Assembly (NCBI GenBank): GCA_009780245.1
Contig: WRAJ01000013.1
Location: forward strand, 1 to 51,520
Reading direction: 5' to 3'
Source: Turicibacter sp.
Lineage (GTDB): Bacteria > Bacillota_I > Bacilli_A > MOL361 > Turicibacteraceae
DNA: 51,520 bases
The notes below the pieces were generated by a model. That model saw nothing but the letters and a program-made list of their open reading frames with translations. It had not been told where the DNA came from and searched no databases. Positions 1-7,393 of the stretch are shown piece after piece. Made by a program: the position numbers and the translations under genes. Within the stretch, counting starts at the first letter, position 1; every line of letters starts with the position of its first letter.

Positions 1-16
1 AGTGAGGTAATTAAAA

Positions 17-385
17 ATGGCTAAATTAACTAGCGCTGAAATGATCGAAGCGATCAAAGAAATGTCTGTATTAGAATTAAACGATTTAGTAAAAGCAATC
101 GAAGAAGAGTTCGGTGTAACTGCTGCTGCTCCTATGGCTGTAGCTGGAGGCGGAGACGATGCTGCTGCTGGACCAACTGAGTTCGACGTAGTATTAACTT
201 CTGCTGGAGCTAAGAAAATCGGAGTTATCAAAGTAGTTCGTGAAATTACTGGCTTAGGATTAAAAGAAGCTAAGGAATTAGTAGATAGCGCACCAGCGCC
301 AATCAAAGAAAAAGCGCCAACTGAAGAAGCTGAAGCTTTAAAAGCTCAGTTAGAAGAAGCTGGAGCATCTGTAGAATTGAAGTAA
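17..385 (+). CDS. rplL: 50S ribosomal protein L7/L12
   Basis: The 122-residue product is the ribosomal stalk protein that recruits translational GTPases to the 50S subunit. The N-terminal dimerisation helix (about residues 1-35), an Ala/Gly-rich hinge (about 36-55) and the conserved C-terminal domain with the [12 protein letters not shown] segment are all visible, and the length is normal for the family. A GAGGT ribosome-binding site lies 10 bases before the ATG. rplJ would be expected just upstream, outside the window. A terminator hairpin follows at 404-436. The family call is certain. Confidence 0.98.
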   Translation: MAKLTSAEMIEAIKEMSVLELNDLVKAIEEEFGVTAAAPMAVAGGGDDAAAGPTEFDVVLTSAGAKKIGVIKVVREITGLGLKEAKELVDSAPAPIKEKAPTEEAEALKAQLEEAGASVELK

Positions 386-403
386 TTAATCTATGGAGTA
401 AAG

Positions 404-436
404 AATCTGAGCGCACCAGCGTCTCGGATTTTTTTC
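404..436 (+). terminator. intrinsic terminator of rplL
   Basis: An imperfect inverted repeat (AATCTGAGCGC paired with GCGTCTCGGATT) is followed by a run of seven T. It sits 18 bases after the rplL stop. Confidence 0.75.
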
Positions 437-504
437 TAGATAGATTAGTTAGACCTAGTTTTCAATTACCTAATTTTATTATCAAGACACAGGAGGAAGA
501 AACG

Positions 505-1104
505 ATGTCGCATTACTTTACGAATGATGAAGGTGTGAAAAGTGATGAGAAAACATTTCAAGCGGAAGTTCTAGGTAAAGTGTTCAAGTTTATTACGGAC
601 AGTGGTGTTTTCTCAAAAGGTGAGTTAGACCTAGCAAGTCGCATCCTGATTGAGACGTTTGCTGCGTTAAATTTGCCTGGCGATGTTTTAGACGTTGGTT
701 GTGGGTATGGCCCTATTGGTATTTCGTTAGCTTCAGCTCGCCCAGAAAACACCGTTCACATGGTGGATGTCAATCTGCGTGCGATTGATTTAGCAAAAAG
801 AAATGCGGAGCTAAATGGCATCAAAAATATTCAAGCTTATGAAAGTTTTTGCTATGAGAACGTGAAACAAACCTTCACACACATCATCAGTAACCCACCG
901 ATTCGAGCTGGGAAAAAAGTTGTTCATCAAATCATTGAGGAAGCGACGGATCACCTAGAAGCGGACGGGACATTAACCATCGTGATCGGTAAACAGCATG
1001 GGGCAGCGAGTGCACAAAAGAAGATGGAAGAGGTTTTCCACAACGTGCAACGACTTGAACGTAAAAAGGGCTTTTGGGTGTTGCAAAGCGTTAAAAAACA
1101 TTGA
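505..1104 (+). CDS. class I SAM-dependent methyltransferase, RsmC/YbxB-like
   Basis: This 199-residue protein is a small-domain RsmC-type rRNA guanine-N2 methyltransferase. The SAM-binding motif DVGCGYGPIGI is at about residues 62-72 and the catalytic SNPPI motif of N-methyltransferases at about 130-134. In Bacillus subtilis the homologue ybxB lies directly after rplL, so both sequence and position support the call. Known family members methylate 16S rRNA at G1207; the target here is inferred. Start chosen at the ATG 9 bases after a perfect AGGAGG (491-496). The gene stands alone: no rpoB follows, unlike in Bacillus. Confidence 0.88.
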   Translation: MSHYFTNDEGVKSDEKTFQAEVLGKVFKFITDSGVFSKGELDLASRILIETFAALNLPGDVLDVGCGYGPIGISLASARPENTVHMVDVNLRAIDLAKRNAELNGIKNIQAYESFCYENVKQTFTHIISNPPIRAGKKVVHQIIEEATDHLEADGTLTIVIGKQHGAASAQKKMEEVFHNVQRLERKKGFWVLQSVKKH

Positions 1105-1184
1105 TTTTTGGTGCAAAACGTAGCAACGATAAGCGCTAACAAGCCTGAAAAACGATTCTATTCCGATAAAAAACAACAAAAAAG

Positions 1185-1212
1185 TTGACAATCCCATAAT
1201 ATCTGTTAAGAT
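1185..1212 (+). promoter_or_regulatory. probable sigma-A promoter of the mannose PTS operon
   Basis: TTGACA (1185-1190) and TAAGAT (1207-1212) are separated by 16 bp. The predicted transcript has a leader of about 155 bases before manX. Confidence 0.6.
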
Positions 1213-1286
1213 ATTACATGTGGTTTTGTTAGCTTTTTTAATTTCAAAATTTTAAATGTTAAGCAGTGCTATTTAAATTTAAATGC

Positions 1287-1338
1287 CTCATCTCACGAAT
1301 CTCTAGTGAGAATTTAGACGATCGCTAACAGAGATGAG
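1287..1338 (+). promoter_or_regulatory. structured 5' leader of manX
   Basis: Perfect inverted arms CTCATCTC (1287-1294) and GAGATGAG (1331-1338) enclose a second stem CTCAC (1292-1296)/GTGAG (1306-1310). The two stems share bases 1292-1294, so they cannot both form completely. No T-run follows, so this is not a simple terminator; a switch or an mRNA stabiliser is possible. Confidence 0.4.
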
Positions 1339-1377
1339 TACCAGTCGACAACTATCATTTTAGAAGGAGGAAGGAAC

Positions 1378-2367
1378 ATGGTAGGAATAATATTAGCCAC
1401 TCACGGAAAATTTTCAGAAGGAATCTTACAATCTGGCGAAATGATCTTTGGAGTGCAAGAAAATGTCAAAGCAGTAACGTTAATGCCGGATGAAGGACCA
1501 GACGACGTTAAAGCAAAAATGGAAGCAGCCGTTGCTTCGTTTGATCAACAGGAAGAAGTTTTATTTCTCGTTGATTTATGGGGAGGGACCCCGTTCAATC
1601 AGGCCAATGGCTTAATCGAAGGGAAAGAAAAATGGGCCATCGTTGCGGGCCTTAACTTACCGATGCTAATCGAAGCATTTGTCGGAAAGAGTTCAATGAC
1701 GGCGCACGATTTAGCAACAAAAATTGCAGCCACAGCGTTAGAAGGGGTAAAGGTAAAACCTGAATCGCTAGCGCCAGTCAGCGAATCGGCAGCAACGCAA
1801 CACGCACAACCAACTGCAAAAACAGGAGCCATTCCTGAAGGTACCGTGATGGGAGATGGCGAGATTGATTACGTCTTAGCTCGCATTGATACACGCTTAC
1901 TGCACGGTCAAGTGGCAACCGCTTGGACAAAAGCAACGAACCCAAATCGCATCATCGTTGTTTCGGACGTGGTGGCAACCGACAAGCTGAGAAAGCAACT
2001 GATTTCACAAGCAGCGCCCCCAGGCGTCAAAGCACACGTTGTGCCAATCGACAAAATGATTGAAGTAGCAAAAGACGTGCGTTTCGGCGATACCAAAGCT
2101 TTATTACTATTTGAAACCCCACAAGATGCCTTACGTGCCATCGAGGGTGGTGTCAAAATCAAGGAATTAAATGTCGGATCCATGGCGCATTCAAAAGGTA
2201 AAGTCGTGGCAAGTTCCACCTTAGCGATGGATGAAGGCGACGTTGCAACCTTTGAAGCCCTGGCGAAAACAGGCGTTAAATTCGATGTTCGAAAAGTACC
2301 AGCGGATTCAAAAGCAAACTTTGACAATATTTTAAAGAAAGCGAAAGACGAATTAGCTAAACGATAA
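1378..2367 (+). CDS. manX: PTS mannose-family transporter subunit IIAB
   Basis: The 329-residue protein carries phosphate from HPr to the incoming sugar in the cytoplasm. The N-terminal IIA domain (about 1-130) has the phosphorylatable His9 in ATHGKF; a Pro/Ala/Thr/Gln-rich linker (about 132-155) joins it to the IIB domain, with His176 in RLLHGQVA as the second phospho-site. Fused IIAB and family-typical length match ManX/ManL. It starts 7-8 bases after a strong GGAGG and leads manX-manY-manZ. Substrate is probably mannose, glucose or an amino sugar; the sequence alone does not decide. Confidence 0.95.
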   Translation: MVGIILATHGKFSEGILQSGEMIFGVQENVKAVTLMPDEGPDDVKAKMEAAVASFDQQEEVLFLVDLWGGTPFNQANGLIEGKEKWAIVAGLNLPMLIEAFVGKSSMTAHDLATKIAATALEGVKVKPESLAPVSESAATQHAQPTAKTGAIPEGTVMGDGEIDYVLARIDTRLLHGQVATAWTKATNPNRIIVVSDVVATDKLRKQLISQAAPPGVKAHVVPIDKMIEVAKDVRFGDTKALLLFETPQDALRAIEGGVKIKELNVGSMAHSKGKVVASSTLAMDEGDVATFEALAKTGVKFDVRKVPADSKANFDNILKKAKDELAKR

Positions 2368-2387
2368 CCGATAGAGGAGGAATACTT

Positions 2388-3185
2388 ATGGACTTAAATG
2401 TCATTCAAATTATTTTTATTTTAATCATTGCCTTTTTAGCAGGAGCTGAAGGTGTACTTGATCAGTTTCAATTTCATCAGCCGATTATTGCGTGTACGTT
2501 GATTGGTTTAGTAACAGGAAACTTAGAAGCAGGGATTATTCTGGGTGGTACGCTGCAAATGATTGCCCTCGGGTGGGCGAACATCGGGGCAGCAGTAGCG
2601 CCAGATGCCGCTTTAGCTTCGGTTGCTTCATCGATCATCCTCGTATTAGGTGGACAAGGCATTAACGGTGTGGACACGGCGATTGCCGTCGCAATCCCAC
2701 TTGCGGTAGCCGGATTGATGCTTTCAATGGTTGTACGTACTCTTTCAATTATCGTGGTTCACGCGATGGACGCAGCGGCTGAAAAAGGCAACATGCGCGC
2801 GATGGACGTGTGGCACTGGATCGGGATCATTATCCAAGGTTTGCGTATTGTTATCCCAGCAGCGGCGATTTTATTACTTGATGCGGCAACGGTTCAGAAT
2901 TTCTTAACGGGTATGCCAGGTTGGTTAACCAATGGGATGGCCATTGGTGGTGGCATGGTAGTAGCGGTCGGTTATGCGTTAGTTATTAACATGATGGCAT
3001 CGAAAGAAGTTTGGCCATTCTTTATGATCGGTTTCGTTATCGCTGCGTTAACAGAAATTACACTCATTGGTTTAGGTGTGCTTGGTGTTGCTTTGGCACT
3101 GATCTATTTAACGCTGTCTAAATCAGGCGGAAGCGGTGGCGGAAATCACGGTGATCCACTCGGAGACATTCTAAACGACTACTAA
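2388..3185 (+). CDS. manY: PTS mannose-family transporter subunit IIC
   Basis: This 265-residue membrane protein forms, with IID, the translocation channel. Several long hydrophobic segments (starting IQIIFILIIAFLAG near residue 6) and the conserved IILGGTLQMIALGWANIGAAVAP-type region are present. The C-terminus ends in a Gly-rich hydrophilic tail (about 245-265). It lies 20 bases downstream of manX with its own GAGGAGG. IIC/IID pairs of this family also serve as receptors for class IIa bacteriocins, which is established for the family and untested here. Confidence 0.95.
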   Translation: MDLNVIQIIFILIIAFLAGAEGVLDQFQFHQPIIACTLIGLVTGNLEAGIILGGTLQMIALGWANIGAAVAPDAALASVASSIILVLGGQGINGVDTAIAVAIPLAVAGLMLSMVVRTLSIIVVHAMDAAAEKGNMRAMDVWHWIGIIIQGLRIVIPAAAILLLDAATVQNFLTGMPGWLTNGMAIGGGMVVAVGYALVINMMASKEVWPFFMIGFVIAALTEITLIGLGVLGVALALIYLTLSKSGGSGGGNHGDPLGDILNDY

Positions 3186-3204
3186 CCTTAAAGGAGAGAT
3201 ACAC

Positions 3205-4116
3205 ATGGCAGATAAAATTAAATTAACTAAAAAAGACCGCTTTGCGGTGGCTTGGCGTTCTCAGTTCCTTCAGGGTTCTTGGAACTACGAAAGAATGCAG
3301 AACGGTGGTTGGGCGTACACGCTAATCCCAGCAATTAAAAAATTATATAAAGACGAAGACGATAAGAAAGCGGCGCTGAAGCGTCACATGGAATTCTTTA
3401 ATACCCATCCGTACGTGGCAGCGCCAATTATTGGTGTCACACTAGCGCTTGAAGAAGAACGTGCGAACGGTGCAAACGTGGATGACACGGCGATTCAAGG
3501 TGTGAAAGTCGGGATGATGGGACCTTTAGCAGGTATCGGAGACCCGGTCTTCTGGTTCACCTTACGTCCGATCCTTGGTGCATTAGGTGCTACGTTAGCA
3601 ATCGGTGGGAACATTTTAGGACCGATTCTATTCTTTACGCTTTGGAACGTGATCCGTTTCGCCTTTATTTGGTACACGCAAGAATTTGGCTACGATTCAG
3701 GTTCAAAAATTGCGGATGATTTATCAGGTGGCTTGTTACAAGACATCACCAAGGGGGCTTCGATTTTAGGTATGTTTATCCTAGCAGCGCTCGTACAACG
3801 TTGGGTATCGATTAACTTCGCGCCTGTTGTTTCAACGGTTGCGTTAGACCCAGCAGCTGTGATTGATTGGGCAAACTTGCCGTACGGTTACGAAGGCATC
3901 CGTCAAGCGTTTGACATGGTGGGTGCGGGTTATTCGCAAAGTGCTTATCGCGTGACAACGCTTCAAAGCAATCTGGACGACTTAATCCCAGGCCTTGCCC
4001 CACTCCTACTAACCCTTGCTTCGATGTGGTTATTAAAGAAAAAAATCAATCCCATCACCATTATCTTTGGTTTGTTCGCAGTCGGAATTGTTGGGTATTT
4101 AATTGGATTATTCTAA
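3205..4116 (+). CDS. manZ: PTS mannose-family transporter subunit IID
   Basis: The 303-residue product has the IID hallmark N-terminal region (SQFLQGSWNYERMQNGGWAY, about 25-44), the GPLAGIGDP motif, and C-terminal hydrophobic segments. It completes the membrane complex with manY. A GGAGAG ribosome-binding site precedes the ATG, 19 bases after manY. A strong terminator begins 3 bases after the stop codon, so the three PTS genes form the main transcript. Confidence 0.95.
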   Translation: MADKIKLTKKDRFAVAWRSQFLQGSWNYERMQNGGWAYTLIPAIKKLYKDEDDKKAALKRHMEFFNTHPYVAAPIIGVTLALEEERANGANVDDTAIQGVKVGMMGPLAGIGDPVFWFTLRPILGALGATLAIGGNILGPILFFTLWNVIRFAFIWYTQEFGYDSGSKIADDLSGGLLQDITKGASILGMFILAALVQRWVSINFAPVVSTVALDPAAVIDWANLPYGYEGIRQAFDMVGAGYSQSAYRVTTLQSNLDDLIPGLAPLLLTLASMWLLKKKINPITIIFGLFAVGIVGYLIGLF

Positions 4117-4118
4117 TC

Positions 4119-4150
4119 AAAAAGGTTGGTCTTCTTGTGCCAACCTTTTT
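4119..4150 (+). terminator. intrinsic terminator after manZ
   Basis: Perfect 11-bp arms AAAAAGGTTGG (4119-4129) and CCAACCTTTTT (4140-4150). It separates manXYZ from manO-nanE, so the latter two depend on read-through or their own promoter. Confidence 0.85.
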
Positions 4151-4211
4151 CATCGATATATTTATGAACAAATGATACTTAAAAATCAATTAAAAAACGG
4201 AGGAACGACCC

Positions 4212-4592
4212 GTGATTCGAGGAAAAACAGAACCTGTACAGGCCATCAACACAAAAGTAGAATTGGTCGTGAATGCCACGTCTTTCATGGATTTAACCGC
4301 CTATGGTAAAATCATGATTGGCGATCGTGGCTTTGAATTTTACCACGACCGAGATGTCAGAAAATATATCCAGCTGCCTTGGGAACAAATCGTGCGTGTG
4401 AAAGCAACGGTCTTTCTTAACGGCAGATGGATTCCCCGCTTTACGGTTGAAACAAAAGAAAATGGTTCGTTTATTTTTTCTGCGAAACAGCCGAAACGTG
4501 TGTTGGGATTGGTCGGTAAGCAAATTGGGGCTGAAAACATTGTGCACGCACTTGGGATGTGGGACGTTTTGAAGCGGGCGGTGAAGAGATGA
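4212..4592 (+). CDS. manO: ManO-like DUF956 protein
   Basis: A 126-residue cytoplasmic protein of the DUF956 family, nearly always encoded next to mannose-type PTS genes; its biochemical role is not settled. Start is GTG at 4212, 8 bases after an ACGGAGGA site. Recognisable family segments include the early VELVVNATSFMDLTAYGKIMIGD-like stretch and the central WEQIVRVKA. The stop overlaps the nanE start (ATGA), so translation of the two is coupled. Confidence 0.88.
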   Translation: MIRGKTEPVQAINTKVELVVNATSFMDLTAYGKIMIGDRGFEFYHDRDVRKYIQLPWEQIVRVKATVFLNGRWIPRFTVETKENGSFIFSAKQPKRVLGLVGKQIGAENIVHALGMWDVLKRAVKR

Positions 4593-5302
4593 GAAAACAA
4601 GCATTGATCCACGCATTAAAGGGTGGCTTGGTCGTCTCGTGCCAAACGCAACCAGAAGATCCGATCCACGGTACCGACTTTGTGGTCAAAATGGCAAAGG
4701 CAGCGAAATGGGCAGGTGCGGTTGGGATTCGTGCTAATTCACCGGAGCAGATAAGGGCGATTAGGAACGAGGTGGATTTGCCGATCATCGGATTGTGGAA
4801 AATTGACCATCCGGATAGCGAGGTATTTATCACGCCGACGTTGGCAGCAGCTAAGGCGGTTTTTGAGGCGGGTGCGGATGTGATTGCGCTGGATGCGACG
4901 AATCAAATGACCAGTGAGCAAACGAAGGGTTATGAGTTAATTGCCAAGGTACGTGCGGCGATTCCAGAGGCGCTGATCTTTGCTGATGTGGCCACGCTTG
5001 ACGAGGCCCAGCAGGCGGTGGCGTGTGGTGCGGACATCGTGGCGCCAACGTTGCGTGGCTATACGAAAGACACGGCTGGTGCGCTTTGCCCGGATTTCGC
5101 CTTGCTAAAACGAATGAGCGATGAGCTTGGCCAGCGGGCCTGTGTGGCGATGGAAGGCCAGGTTGGGACGCCGCTTGAGGCACGAACGTGTTTAGAGAAC
5201 GGCGCTCATTTTGTGGTAGTGGGGAGCGCGATTACTCGCCCGCATTTGATTGCTAAGGGGTTTGTGGATAGGATGAAGACGACTCAAAAGACGGACGCTT
5301 AA
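4589..5302 (+). CDS. nanE: N-acetylmannosamine-6-phosphate 2-epimerase
   Basis: The 237-residue TIM-barrel enzyme converts ManNAc-6-P to GlcNAc-6-P in sialic acid/ManNAc catabolism. Visible family signatures are GGLVVSCQ near the N-terminus, GAVGIRANSPEQIRAI, LPIIGLWK, VIALDAT (about 80-86), and the C-terminal GAHFVVVGSAITRP phosphate-binding motif. Start at ATG 4589, which overlaps the manO stop; an upstream in-frame ATG inside manO has no ribosome-binding site. No nanA or nanK lies nearby. Its pairing with a mannose-type PTS suggests that this transporter takes up ManNAc or a related amino sugar (inference). Confidence 0.93.
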   Translation: MRKQALIHALKGGLVVSCQTQPEDPIHGTDFVVKMAKAAKWAGAVGIRANSPEQIRAIRNEVDLPIIGLWKIDHPDSEVFITPTLAAAKAVFEAGADVIALDATNQMTSEQTKGYELIAKVRAAIPEALIFADVATLDEAQQAVACGADIVAPTLRGYTKDTAGALCPDFALLKRMSDELGQRACVAMEGQVGTPLEARTCLENGAHFVVVGSAITRPHLIAKGFVDRMKTTQKTDA

Positions 5303-5331
5303 AAAGCCTTGGAAATGTTTCCAAGGCTTTT
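5303..5331 (+). terminator. intrinsic terminator after nanE
   Basis: Arms AAAGCCTTGGAAA and TTTCCAAGGCTTT with a two-base loop, directly after the stop codon, followed by T-rich DNA. Confidence 0.85.
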
Positions 5332-5373
5332 ATTTTAGGGTTATCACACAAGCATTTATCTTAATGTTTACTG

Positions 5374-6957
5374 TTATTCCACAAAATAAACATTCCCGTA
5401 GAATTGAACGTTCGTTGGCATAACGGTGATGCCGTGCACGTGTTCGTCGGTTGCTACGAAGTGGATGGTGTTGCCGAGGAGAACGAACGGCGCTGCTTCG
5501 CGTAGGTACTGCAGCACGTCGTGGTAGATCGCTAAGCGCTCGTCTTCGTCAATGGCGCGACGACCTTGCATGAGTAGATCATCCAGTTCGGCGCTGTTGA
5601 TTTGGATGTCACCAATCCCGGTATATAGGAGTGGGACCAAGCCGTTATCCGCGTCACCTGACGGGTTTGACCAACCACCGATGAAAGCGTCGAAGTTATG
5701 ATAGTCGCGCGCTTCTAGGTAAGCTGCCCATTCTAATTGCTGGATTGAAACGGTGATACCAAGCGGTTGCAGTTGGTTCTGAATCATTTCCGCTGCTGCT
5801 AATCGCGGTGCACTTCCTTGGTTGATCAAGAGGTCGAACGAGAAGCCTTCCACACCAGCCTCAGCCATTAATGCTTGCGCACGATCTAGGTCAAGGCCAA
5901 TTGGCTCGATGTCTGGGCTGAAGCCAAAGACCGACGGTGCCACATGCGTGGTTAAAGGCAAAGCCGTCTCTTCTGTGGAAATCGCCACGATGGTTTCGGT
6001 ATCAAGTGCATAGTTGATCGCCTGCCTCACTTCTTGAATCCCCAGATACGGGTGCGCAAAATTCATTCCCATGTATTCAATCCCGGTTGACGCTGCAGAC
6101 TGGATATTAATGGTCGGATCGGCTGTCAAGTTCGCCACGTCTGATGGCGCAATGTTGATAATTACGTCAACTGCACGCGTTTCAAGTGCCACCGTACGGG
6201 CATGCGGGTCCGGCATAATACGGAATTCGATGCGTCTCATGTTTGGTGCATCACCATGGAAATCGTCAAAGCGCTCTAGCACAATGTAATTATCAATCAC
6301 CCATTCCGTTGCGGTGTACGGGCCAGTTCCAACCAATTGCTCCAGTACGGTCTCAGTTGGCAAGGTATCGCCAATCGCTTCTTCACTTAAAATCGCGGCT
6401 GCGTGATGGGCTAAGTGAATCAACATTGGTGCGAACGGATCCGTAGTTCCAATATTGACAACGTGTGTGTCAATGACTTCGATTAAATCAGGATCGAACA
6501 TCCCAAAAATCGGTGAAAGAATCGGTGAGGCGGAAACACGACTGATCGAAAACGCCACGTCATAAGCCGTTAACGGTGTGCCGTTATGGAAATACACATC
6601 TTCTCTAATGGTAAATTGCCAAACGTTGTCACTCACTGGTTCCCACGACGTTGCGAGTCCAGGGGTGAGATTCTGATTTTCATCCATCACGATTAACGTC
6701 TCAAAAATATGCGAGCTAATCTGGCGAGAAGGAACATCGTTGGCATTGTGCGGGTCCATTTGAGCTGGGTTCGATGGGAAGCCAATGATCAACTCGTCGC
6801 GATCGCTTACTCCGCCATTTTCGGGTGCTGCAGTGTCATCGTCAGCAGTGCCCTCATCTCCGTTGCCGTTGCCACAAGCAACTAAGATGAACAAACCTGC
6901 TAGCATTAGCACGGCAAATAGGCTTAATTTTTTTTCTTTGAATTTTACCATAGACAT
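5374..6957 (-). CDS. oligopeptide/dipeptide ABC transporter substrate-binding lipoprotein
   Basis: A 527-residue extracytoplasmic solute-binding protein of family 5 (OppA/DppA). Residues 1-27 are a lipoprotein signal ending in the lipobox LVAC, with Cys28 as the lipidation site, followed by an acidic Asp/Glu/Gly linker. The family-5 segments DELIIGFPSNPAQMDPHN, LTPGLATSWEP and YFHNGTPLTAYDVAFSISR are evident. No permease or ATPase genes adjoin it, so it must work with components encoded elsewhere or be a standalone receptor. Start chosen at 6957, after AGGAGA; the ATG at 6951 is an alternative. Confidence 0.92.
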   Translation of the reverse strand: MSMVKFKEKKLSLFAVLMLAGLFILVACGNGNGDEGTADDDTAAPENGGVSDRDELIIGFPSNPAQMDPHNANDVPSRQISSHIFETLIVMDENQNLTPGLATSWEPVSDNVWQFTIREDVYFHNGTPLTAYDVAFSISRVSASPILSPIFGMFDPDLIEVIDTHVVNIGTTDPFAPMLIHLAHHAAAILSEEAIGDTLPTETVLEQLVGTGPYTATEWVIDNYIVLERFDDFHGDAPNMRRIEFRIMPDPHARTVALETRAVDVIINIAPSDVANLTADPTINIQSAASTGIEYMGMNFAHPYLGIQEVRQAINYALDTETIVAISTEETALPLTTHVAPSVFGFSPDIEPIGLDLDRAQALMAEAGVEGFSFDLLINQGSAPRLAAAEMIQNQLQPLGITVSIQQLEWAAYLEARDYHNFDAFIGGWSNPSGDADNGLVPLLYTGIGDIQINSAELDDLLMQGRRAIDEDERLAIYHDVLQYLREAAPFVLLGNTIHFVATDEHVHGITVMPTNVQFYGNVYFVE

Positions 6958-7015
6958 TCTTCTCCTTTTTTAGGTATAACAAAAACCGCGTTTAAAAATA
7001 GACAGAAGTTTACTG

Positions 7016-7041
7016 GATGCCTTGCTGTAAGGGAAGGCATC
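7016..7041 (-). other. leader hairpin upstream of the binding-protein gene
   Basis: Perfect 8-bp arms GATGCCTT and AAGGCATC around a 10-base loop, inside the predicted 5' leader of the minus-strand lipoprotein gene. No T-run follows on either strand. Confidence 0.4.
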
Positions 7042-7169
7042 TTCCAAAGCCGTGAGACTTTGAACGTTTAGTCCTATAATCGTTTATGAACTTGTTCAAC
7101 TTGAACATTTTTAATGCGGTTAAGCCATAGCTATTTAGTTTTTTCAACGCTTTTGGGCGTTCCCCATCG

Positions 7170-7193
7170 CAACTTAAACCTTGATTTAAGTTG
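7170..7193. other. 9-bp perfect inverted repeat
   Basis: CAACTTAAA (7170-7178) and TTTAAGTTG (7185-7193) with a 6-base spacer. It lies just downstream of the predicted transcription start of the lipoprotein gene, where it could be an operator or an RNA stem. Confidence 0.4.
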
Positions 7194-7203
7194 TTAAGGC
7201 AGT

Positions 7204-7232
7204 AATTTACCAGAAAATCATCTCGATTGCAA
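7204..7232 (-). promoter_or_regulatory. probable promoter of the binding-protein gene
   Basis: Reading the minus strand, TTGCAA (7232-7227) and TAAATT (7209-7204) are separated by 17 bp. The resulting leader is about 240 bases long. Confidence 0.5.
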
Positions 7233-7266
7233 CCCCCAAAAGGGTAAATTGCAAGCTAAAACTCTG

Positions 7267-7280
7267 AGAAAACGTTTTCT
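7267..7280. promoter_or_regulatory. CcpA (cre)-like palindrome
   Basis: AGAAAACGTTTTCT is a perfect 14-bp palindrome centred on CG and agrees with the cre consensus at all but its two outermost positions. It lies between the divergent promoters of the lipoprotein and the gamma-glutamyltransferase-like gene, upstream of both -35 boxes. Confidence 0.45.
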
Positions 7281-7302
7281 GGTTTCAGGGGTCGAAAAAA
7301 AC

Positions 7303-7331
7303 TTGAAATTTTTATGAAAAAAAGGTAATGT
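7303..7331 (+). promoter_or_regulatory. probable promoter of the gamma-glutamyltransferase-like gene
   Basis: TTGAAA (7303-7308), 17-bp spacer, TAATGT (7326-7331). It overlaps the ATG at 7328, which argues that translation begins further downstream at 7394. Confidence 0.5.
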
Positions 7332-7393
7332 ATGTAGCTATACTCGAAATGTTGTACGTTTTAAGAGAAAAATCAGTCAAGGAGTTGTTCGCC

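Noticed and set aside
1150..1164. CTGAAAAACGATTCT as a cre site for the PTS operon
   Set aside because: One base too many between the TG and the central CG, and the right half does not match.
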